Below, in pieces: positions 55,711 to 64,000 of a stretch of DNA of 64,000 nt. The DNA is from Strigamia acuminata (taxonomy: Eukaryota > Arthropoda > Chilopoda > Geophilomorpha > Linotaeniidae), in NCBI GenBank assembly GCA_949358305.1, contig OX442314.1:47996581-48060580 (forward strand), read 5' to 3'. Positions within the stretch are counted from its first letter, which is position 1. The number at the start of each line of letters is the position of its first letter. Both the position numbers and the translations under genes were made by a program. The notes beneath the pieces are model-generated. The model made no database searches, was not told the origin of the DNA, and saw nothing but the letters and a program-made list of their open reading frames with translations.

Positions 55711-56483
55711 TGGTAATTGCTGCACTCCTATATTGGATACAGGCTAATCATATCATTACTATGGTAATTGCTGTACTCCTATATCGGTTACAGGCTAATG
55801 ATACCATTACTATGGTAATTGCTGTACTTCAACATTGGATACAGGCTAATCATACCATTACTATGGTAATTGCTGTACTTCAACATTGGATACAGGCTAA
55901 TCATACCAAAATTCTCTCCAACTGGAAGGACAACTGGCACGTATTGATGGGGAAAATGTAAAAAAAACAATGGACAGAAATCAAACGGAAATGTGAAATA
56001 CCAAAATGCTCTCCAACAAGAAGAACAACTGGCACGTAGTGATGGGGAAAATGTAAAAAAACAATGGGCAGAAATCAAACGGAAATGTGAAATACCAAAA
56101 TGCTCTCCAACAAGAAGAACAACTGGCACGTAGTGATGGGGAAAATGTAAAAAAACAATGGGCAGAAATCAAACGGAAATGTGAAATACCAAAATGCTCT
56201 CCAACAAGAAGAACAACTGGCACGTAGTGATGGGGAAAATGTAAAAAAACAATGGGCAGAAATCAAACGGAAATGTGAAATACCAAAATGCTCTCCAACA
56301 ATAAGAACAACTGGCACGTAGTGATGGGAAAAATGTAAAAAAACAATGGGCAGAAATCAAACGGAAATGTGAAATACCAAAATGCTCTCCAACAAGAAGA
56401 ACAACTGGCACGTAGTGATGGGGAAAATGTAAAAAAACAATGGGCAGAAATCAAACGGAAATGCAAAATACCAAAATCCCAAT
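55711..56483 (+). repeat. 51-bp (4 units) and 94-bp (6 units) arrays, Dup-II right
   Basis: Adjacent arrays as at 25019-25560 but with different copy numbers. Units of the 94-bp array are nearly identical to each other, pointing to recent expansion. Confidence 0.9.
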
Positions 56484-57964
56484 GCCAGAGCTCTGTTTTG
56501 GCTAAGCTAGACTTTGGACAAAACCAACTAGCTTTCCCAGGGGTGACCACGAGGAGGTACAGAGTTGGACTTTACACCCCCAAATTCAAAACACAAAATT
56601 CGAGTCATTTTTAATCTCGTCGTTCTCAAATTACTCGCCGTTTTTGTCCCACGACAAGAATAAAAATGACTAAAAGTGAATAATTAATTGAATACATAGA
56701 TAATTCAATTAATTATTCATGTATTCAATTAATTATTTATAAAAATTCATGAATAATTAATTAAACACATAAATATTACCAAAAAAACAACCTTCCCGCC
56801 TGGTAGCACGTTCCATATGGAGACAAAGAACTCCGTACAAATAGCGATGGTTGGACCTGAAAAACAGACAAAAATACCTAAATAAACATCTAAAAATATT
56901 GTCTTACTCACGATGTACACTAATTTCACTCTTTTACGCATATTTTACCCATCCTTGCCTGTTATTTGCTCATCAAAAATTAATCGCTGACTAGCGCTGT
57001 TATGCCACGTCATCAACTGCTCTGTACCGATGGTTGCACCTAAAAAACAGACAAAAAAACCTAAAAAACAGACAAAAAAAACCTAAATAAACATCTACAA
57101 ATGTTATCTCACTCACGATGTACATCGATTATACTCTTTTTCGCATACTTTACCCATCCTCGCCTCTTATTTGCACATTAAAAATCAATCGGTTACGAGC
57201 GCTTTCATGCCACGTCCTCAACTGCTCCGAATCGATGCTGAATGACGCGGATGCGCTTCGGGCTGTCTCTCGCACATTCCATCACACCAGGAAAGACCGA
57301 TGCTTCAACAGTCTGAAAATCCCAACACGGCTTCGAATCTAACTTCGTTAGACACTGTTGACCCATTAGTCACTTCTGGGCGCACCTGTTGCAAAGAGCA
57401 GATGACATCATAGCCGTCTTATCCTGTGTTTTGTTTAAGGTTTATTTTTGTATTTTAGGTCAAGAATAAACCAGTTTTTTGTAAACATTTTTACTTATAC
57501 ATTACAGTTGTCGCTCGTCCTTCCACTCGTAGACACGGCTAACAATTGGTCACGTGACTTGTTTTGAAATAATAAATACCGTATTTCAAATTTGTGACGC
57601 ACGAAGAAGTCGCAAAACATTTTAAAAGCATTTAAATATTCAACAAACGAAGGCATCAGAAATCATTTTAAAAAACATAAATAATCAACAATACACCCTG
57701 TAATTAAAAACAAAATGTTCTTTAAACTTTTTTTTAAATCCCGGTTTCCCTAAAACCCGGACGATCAGCACCAAAATGGCTGCGTTGTATAACTGCCAGT
57801 TTACTCGTACTTATTCCGCTCGCAGAAGCAGACACGCCGCAAACTGCACTTACGACGACATTCAAACTTGATTAACTGTTGAGCGTCACCACTGCAACTC
57901 TGTCATGCATTTGTTAATTTCCTGTAAATAGCGTTAAATTGGTTTGAACGTTCTTCTGTCTCGT

Positions 57965-57996
57965 AGCATGAACCAAGGATATCCTTGGTTCATGCT
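57965..57996. mobile_element. 32-bp perfect palindrome inserted in Dup-II right copy
   Basis: AGCATGAACCAAGGAT followed by its exact complement. Absent from the left copy at the matching site (near 26982). CTCGTAGCAT occurs immediately before and after the inserted bases, so insertion duplicated about 7-10 bp of target. Confidence 0.8.
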
Positions 57997-59443
57997 CGTA
58001 GCATTTGTCTAAACGATTCATTAGCTTATAAATAGAGTTTTTCTGCGCTTTCGTACATGTTTGTTATTTCTTTACACTTTTTTCTTGCCTAAATAAAATT
58101 ATTATTAATCAAATTAAATTAATTCCTTTTATTTTCTAATATTAAACTTTTTCATGACTTGTTGAACTTAATTTAATTTCTGATTCAAAATATTACATCA
58201 GAAAGTTTGGAAATCTCCTCGTCCAACAACGACCACTTAAAACTGCTCGAACTCATGCTGGTGCTGGATCCTGGAGTAACCATCAAATTCAAACAACTTG
58301 ACGATTTCGATGCTACAGATGGATTTTTTTAAAAAAAAAATAGATAAATCAACTCAAACAAAACATCCTATTGCTATTACCGCACTCTCAAGGTAGAATA
58401 ATACAAAAATTTCGATCTAAAATATTAATTTTCTGGTAACAAAGGCTCGATTTGCCATCTTAGACAAATCCAACAGTTCATCTGTCACTTTATAAGTAGG
58501 AACCAATGCCGGTGTGCTCTTAATAAATCGCAATCTCATCCAAAAGCTAAAAATTAAAATAAACAAACACGACTATGATGGTCAAGTTATTAAATTGAAT
58601 TATGGTAAATCAAATTAAATAAATTATTTACCTGTATTTAATTTTATTCATTAATTTTTAATCACAAATTTAATCACAAATTTGCTATTTTTTGATAAAA
58701 ATCCATGAAAATTTGCTAATTTTTGATAAAAATCCATGGAAATTTGCTATTTTAGATAAAAATTCATGAAAATTTGTTAATTAATAAGACTTAATCATTG
58801 GATTAATTTGACGATTTTCCACTTAGAGCACAGTTGCCTTTTTGCTGAAAAAGTGGAAAATCGACCAATTAATTAATCAATTAAAAAGCAACAGTGCTTT
58901 CGCTCTGTGTGTTTATCAAATGCCATTTGTAGTAAAGAGGGTCGTATATGTATAAATTCAGCAATATCATACTCTCTAGCTGCAGGATGTTTACGACAAA
59001 TAAATTCTCTTCGGGGCAGCTTGGAATTTTCTCAGTATAGTCGACCGTACTCGATGAAAAGACGTGTTCAACATCGAACTGCAAATCAATTCAAAGTGTT
59101 TGCGCACCTGTGGAAAACAAACAAAATATTAATAGATGACATGCGTTAATATAAGAAATAATTCTCACCAGGTGAGATTTGCTAATTTGCTCAAAACTAA
59201 TATAAAAAAAGAACTTTATTAATTATTTTTAATTGGTGGTCACTTGTTGATTTCTTCAAAGGTGCGCATTTTATAACGAATGGCGTTTTTTATAACTGCT
59301 TGTTTCCACTTTGAAATAACAGATAATTATGCGGAATAAATTTATAAAAATAAATTATAGAAACATCACAATTACTAATAATTCATGTATAACTCGAAAA
59401 TTGTCGCACACTTACGGCTTATTGCGGTGAATTGTGTAGCGAT

Positions 59444-60429
59444 TAGGGTTTCTGTTTTCCCGCCTTTTTCCGGTTCCCGGTTCCCGGTACCAAAATGGCC
59501 GGCACTCTCGGGACTAAAAAAGGGAGGCGACGAAAAATGGCTAAAGATGGCCGTTTTTAACCATTTTTCATGATAAAAATGGCTATTCCTCGTGATAAAA
59601 ATGGCTATTTTTCATTATAAAAATGGCTATTTTTCATGATAAAATGGCTATTTTTCATGATAAAAATGGCTATTTTTCATGATAAAAATGGCTATTTCTC
59701 GTGATAAAAATGGCTATTTTTCATTATAAAAATGGCTATTTTTCATGATAAAAATGGCTATTTTTCATGATAAAAATGGCTATTTTTCATTATAAAAATG
59801 GCTATTTTTCATGATAAAAATGGCTATTTTTCATGATAAAAATGGCTATTTTTCATGATAAAAATGGCTATTTTTCATCAAAAATGGCCACATTTAGCCA
59901 TTTTTCAAGGCAATAATGGTCGTTTATTGTCAAAAATGGCCGTTTTAAGCAGTTTTCGTCAAAAATGGCAGTTTTAAGCAGTTTTCGTCAAAAATGGCCG
60001 TTTTAAGCAGTTTTCGTCAAAAATGGCCGTTTTAAGCAGTTTTCGTCAAAAATGGCCGTTCTCCTCAAAAGCAGCCATTTAAAGCCATTTTAGTCCTTTT
60101 TTATGGTAAAAATGGCCATTTTCCGTGAAAATGTCCAGACATCCTCAAAAATGGCCATTTTTATTCAAAAATGGCCATTTTTATTCAAAAATAGCCATTT
60201 TTAGCCATTTCTAATGGTAAAACTGGCTGTTTTTCGTCATAAATGGCCATTTTCATCATTGAAACGTAACAAAATGTAACGTTTCAATGACAAAAATGAC
60301 GTTTTACTGTTTTAGCAACGAATTTTTGACGGAACCGGTTTTTCTCAAATCTCCCGGTTCCCGGTACCGAAATTTCTCACCGGGTTTCCCGGGAAACCAG
60401 TACCCCTGTCTCCCGGTACCGAAACCCTA
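59444..60429. mobile_element. hAT-like nonautonomous element (Dup-II right)
   Basis: Left terminus TAGGGTTTCTG (59444), right terminus CCGAAACCCTA (ends 60429), both followed inward by CCGGTTCCCGG / GGTACC blocks. The interior is tandem repeats with no transposase frame. The left flank GTAGCGAT (59436-59443) matches the right flank of the other copy in 7 of 8 bases, an 8-bp target duplication as made by hAT elements. Its own right flank is deleted. Confidence 0.8.
59571..59878 (+). repeat. 22-bp minisatellite inside the hAT-like element
   Basis: About 14 units of GATAAAAATGGCTATTTTTC plus two bases, with CATTATAAAA and CTCGTGAT variants. It is flanked by a second array (59880-60250) of AAAAATGGCCGTTTTAAGCA-type units. 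The left Dup-II copy has only a short version. Confidence 0.9.
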
Positions 60430-63400
60430 AAAACAAGCCGTGTTGATGTAATTGAAATTTGACGTCGCGACATCAAAAATCGGTCAGTTCAAAACGGAAA
60501 GCACAACAAGAGAATTCAGTTGGACGTCGTAGAGGTTCCCGATTCATGCAAGTTGACCAAAGATACTCCTCACGTTGTTTTTTTTTGTCATACAAATTTT
60601 CCATCTAATCAAAGAAAGAAAATTATACCATTAAAATTTTACATAAATCATAAATCATAAAAATTAAAATTATTTAAAATTATTGAATTGGAGGAAAAAT
60701 CGATCCGAATTGTAGTTGAATCGTTGATCGTCTCTGAAAATTAAATGTTCAGATTTTTAATAACATCTTAATAATTTGTAACAAGGTTTTTCTCCACTCA
60801 TCTGATTGAATCCGTCATTTGGACTTAAAAGATTTGTTTCTGGTTGCATCAATTCGAAAACGGTCCAAAGTCAGTGCTTGTTTCTGTAAAAATGGAAGTC
60901 ATTTAATTAGTTGCATTTTAAATATTTAATTAGGACACTAAAGCGTTTCTTACCGTTATTTCCTTTTATGTTGCTGTTAATTTAAGTAGTTTGTTCCGAT
61001 TCTAGTGTTGTTTGTAGTTCACATGACAGTTTCCCGTTCATTTGTCTTTGTAGCCTGAAAAGGCATTTAAAAGAGGTGTAAATTGAGTAAGGGATTTCAA
61101 TTACGATCTTATTAAAATTAAAAGCACCAGGGATTCACTTTCTGTTGGCGTCTTTGAGCTGTGTTGTCGTTTGGAGTCGATTTCTACCTCATGTCGGGTT
61201 CAAGGAAAGGACGCGGTTATCACACTGACGATCGGGAGTGAGTTCGGTCCTCACACTCATGATGTAGAGCTAAAATGTATAATTTCAATTCAATGTTATG
61301 TTTAGTTATTAAATGAATATTGATTCTTACCTTTTTAGTCATTTGTTTGGTGTGAGAGGTCATGTTCAAGCTATTTTGAGTCGGTATTAGTTTTTCCCGA
61401 GTGTCAGGTCCGCCATTTTGTACTGCTGCTGTCCTGAATGTATGAGATGGTTTGACTAAATTATAGATGAAATTATAGTAAATTACAAATGATTTGTATT
61501 GATATTAAAATGTTATTCTCAATATTAGCCATGTAACTTATGCTGTTGAGGTGTTGATATTATTGATTACATGTTAGCGGGATGCAGCCATTTGATTGGT
61601 TGATAATTTTAAGGGTATGTGTTGTATTAAATATTACAATAATTTAAGTTAGGGATGTGTTTCCAGAACTGTTTTTTTTTATAATTAGTGTACTTCTTTG
61701 CAATTTAGATCGTTATATTGTCAATTTACCATTTTACGTGAAATGTTAAGACACATGCTACGGTAGCTCACAAGAACTGTTTGTATTTACGATGTCTCGT
61801 CCTACGGAAGAACGTGTGCCTTTGTATTTCGGCACTTGGAATTAAGCTCGCTTCGATGTTACGATTAAGTTGTGTTCCTTCTACGTTCGAGTTGTCGTTC
61901 AATAAGAATAATTTAATTCTCAATGAATAAACGTGTTGTAACGAGATCGATCTCCAATAAGCAATTAAAGAAATCCCATCTTTTAACCATTCCTTCACCT
62001 TATTTGGATGTAGAAATTTTAACACTCCATTTTCCTTCATTAGGCCCAATTAAAAAACAAGGCCATTTCAGATCAACCTATCTTTTATACATCAATTGTC
62101 TTTTTATTTTTTTATCTTTGTTTTCATTCTACATCCAGGGTCAGAGTTAATTTTTTTCCCTCACCCCTCGACCAATCAACACAGTTGTTCAGGTCGAAAA
62201 GTAGGATCCAGGGAAAAATTTTAAAAGAAATCCAAAATCCGCCACCAAAATCACCAATCCACAATATACTGTATAATAAAAAACAACCAAGACCCAAAAC
62301 CCCGTACACAAAACACTGAATCCAAAACTTAATATACAAAGTGCAAAATACCAAAACACGAAATGGATATTCAACATAAAGCAAGGTACAGAGTTACACA
62401 ACCTAAACAATTTGCACACAATTATGATATTCAACTCCAAATATTTGAGCCTTCAACTCAGGATGTTGGACTGTTGTAGAAAACATTTAACCTATAAACA
62501 ACTTGTATGGAAAAATAAACAGTCAATGTACACTTTTATTCAACAACTAGTTTGAGTGTAGACTACCATCAAACACTATCATGCATTCTACGAATGTGAT
62601 TGATGTTATTTTGACAACAGTTTTATGTGAAGCACTTCCACCACCAAAAGATTTTATTATCCATTAAGCAAGGTTAGTTTTTAAACTTCTCTTATTTAAA
62701 AAAAATAATGTAAATAATAATATTTTATCATTAAAAGACTTTCAGCAAAACAAATCAGCAATCAAAATGTTTAAAATTTGGAAATTTGTGGAAGTGTGGT
62801 ATTTTATTAATTTTCATTTTCATTGCAGTATGTGTTGTTTATAAATTATAATACCTACAAATATACTAATGGTACTGTTTTTTTTCTTTTGTTATGATTA
62901 TTATTTTTATTAATAAATGCATTTTAATAGTCTTCCAAAATTATCATATGTGACCAGCTGTTCACTCAGCCTGTGTCACTTCACTGCGACACACGGCGCT
63001 TCCAAGCTCTCGCGCACCTCGTGTTTCTCGTGCGCGACCTGGCGCGGTCCCCCGCACCAGGTGGAGCTGTCGGTCGTTGGCTCCGGCCAATTGGGAACCG
63101 GAAGTGCCCTTTCCGGAAGTGGTGGGCCCCGCAGTAGCCCGACAGTTGATTCTTGACCAGCATGGCGAACGGTCGCTTTCCGACCTTCTTCGCAATGCCG
63201 ATCATAGTTGAGACCCGAAGGACCGACGCAGCAATGCTGTCGCCGGTCGGGACCTGAGCGTCCAACACGCCGTGTTCGCCGCACGTTTCTAAAGAACGTT
63301 GCGACGACGCGGCACAAACTGCGATAACCGATCTCACGTGTCATGGCGATCTACCGATTGCCGTGCCACGTGGTCGAATCAGGAATAGCGGCAAAACCGC

Positions 63401-64000
63401 TATTACATTTGGGAAATACACCTTGAGACACCATATCATACCCCTAGACAACAATAAAGTAATAACCAAAACCTAAACTTGTGTCTTTCGTGTATTTCGT
63501 GGATTTAATCATCGTGTGTGTTGCGTCCAGCGCCTCGTGGTCCTCCCCAGACCACGTGGCGTCCGTCCGAACACTCACACATATTCCATCATTTAATGTT
63601 TCATCGACTAATGTTTCATCGACTAGAAGTATCACCAATTCCACAAAACGAAAAATTTCAATAAACTCTGAACAATGAGGAGCACGACTTGCAGGTGCTT
63701 GTTAGACATTACCATTTCACGACTTGCAGGTGCTTGTTAGACATTACCATTTCACTGTTTCACTATTTCACTATTTCCGAGCATTCATACCTCTCGACTG
63801 ACACCATCCACCACGACCGTGGAGTCCAAGTGAAAAGCCACTCCCTATTCTTGCGTGGATTTATTAGGTAAACATCAGAATAATTTGTATTTTAAGAATG
63901 TAATCACAATTACGGCTACTTCGAGATTCGTGACAAGGTAAGTTTCATTGATTAATCCTCCCCACCCCAACCAAGAATCAATTTTGATTCTGGAAAGTGT

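Larger units (their letters stand above)
54420..64000. repeat. Dup-II, right copy
   Basis: See 23728-32062. Longer because it keeps more units of the 94-bp array and the left end plus an expanded minisatellite of the hAT-like element. It has lost the right flank of that element. Preceded by TTAGG-type repeats at 54284-54298. Confidence 0.95.

Overview
The window reads as nuclear DNA of an AT-rich metazoan, most likely an arthropod. Coding exons are short and bounded by GT..AG introns, TATA/Inr core promoters are visible, transposon debris is dense, and interstitial TTAGG telomere-type repeats occur (40898-40921; complement at 54284-54298). There are no bacterial operons, ribosome binding sites, tRNA or rRNA genes.

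Two large direct segmental duplications dominate. Dup-I: 1-5316 is repeated at 10584-15898. Dup-II: 23728-32062 is repeated at 54420-64000 and runs off the right edge. The copies are nearly identical by eye but differ in tandem-repeat number and by complementary deletions.

Dup-I carries a compact cluster that looks virus-like or like a large mobile element. It holds a spliced acidic/coiled-coil/zinc gene (F1), a 54-codon ORF (F2) whose stop overlaps the stop of a convergent minus-strand ORF (F3), a promoter module, a small basic ORF (F4) joined in frame to a Cys-rich gene (F5), an alanine/glycine/leucine-repeat protein (F6) and a Ulp1/SENP-type (C48) protease gene (F7). Between 6 and 21 kb and near 41 kb these modules recur truncated, chimeric and in scrambled exon order. 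A PC4-like gene at 35.2 kb has a diverged copy of the same promoter, which ties it to the cluster.

Other content: an FKBP-domain exon resembling FKBP6/Shutdown (21.2 kb), a diverged Ulp1 pseudogene (21.7-22.8 kb), an AT-hook pseudogene (23.4 kb), Ty3/mdg4-like pol fragments (24.5 and 55.2 kb), a Pro-rich membrane-protein gene (37.6-38.8 kb), a third Ulp1 copy (39-39.8 kb), a C2H2 zinc-finger pseudogene (42.4-43.0 kb), a MITE and a long foldback element (44.5-46.1 kb), an unrecognised 392-residue ORF (48.4-49.6 kb), a cleanly spliced four-exon gene (51.0-52.2 kb) and a minus-strand gene remnant (53.0-53.6 kb). Most coding units are damaged. The best candidates for intact genes are those at 35.2, 48.4 and 51.0-52.2 kb. 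All family names rest on motif reading without database searches.
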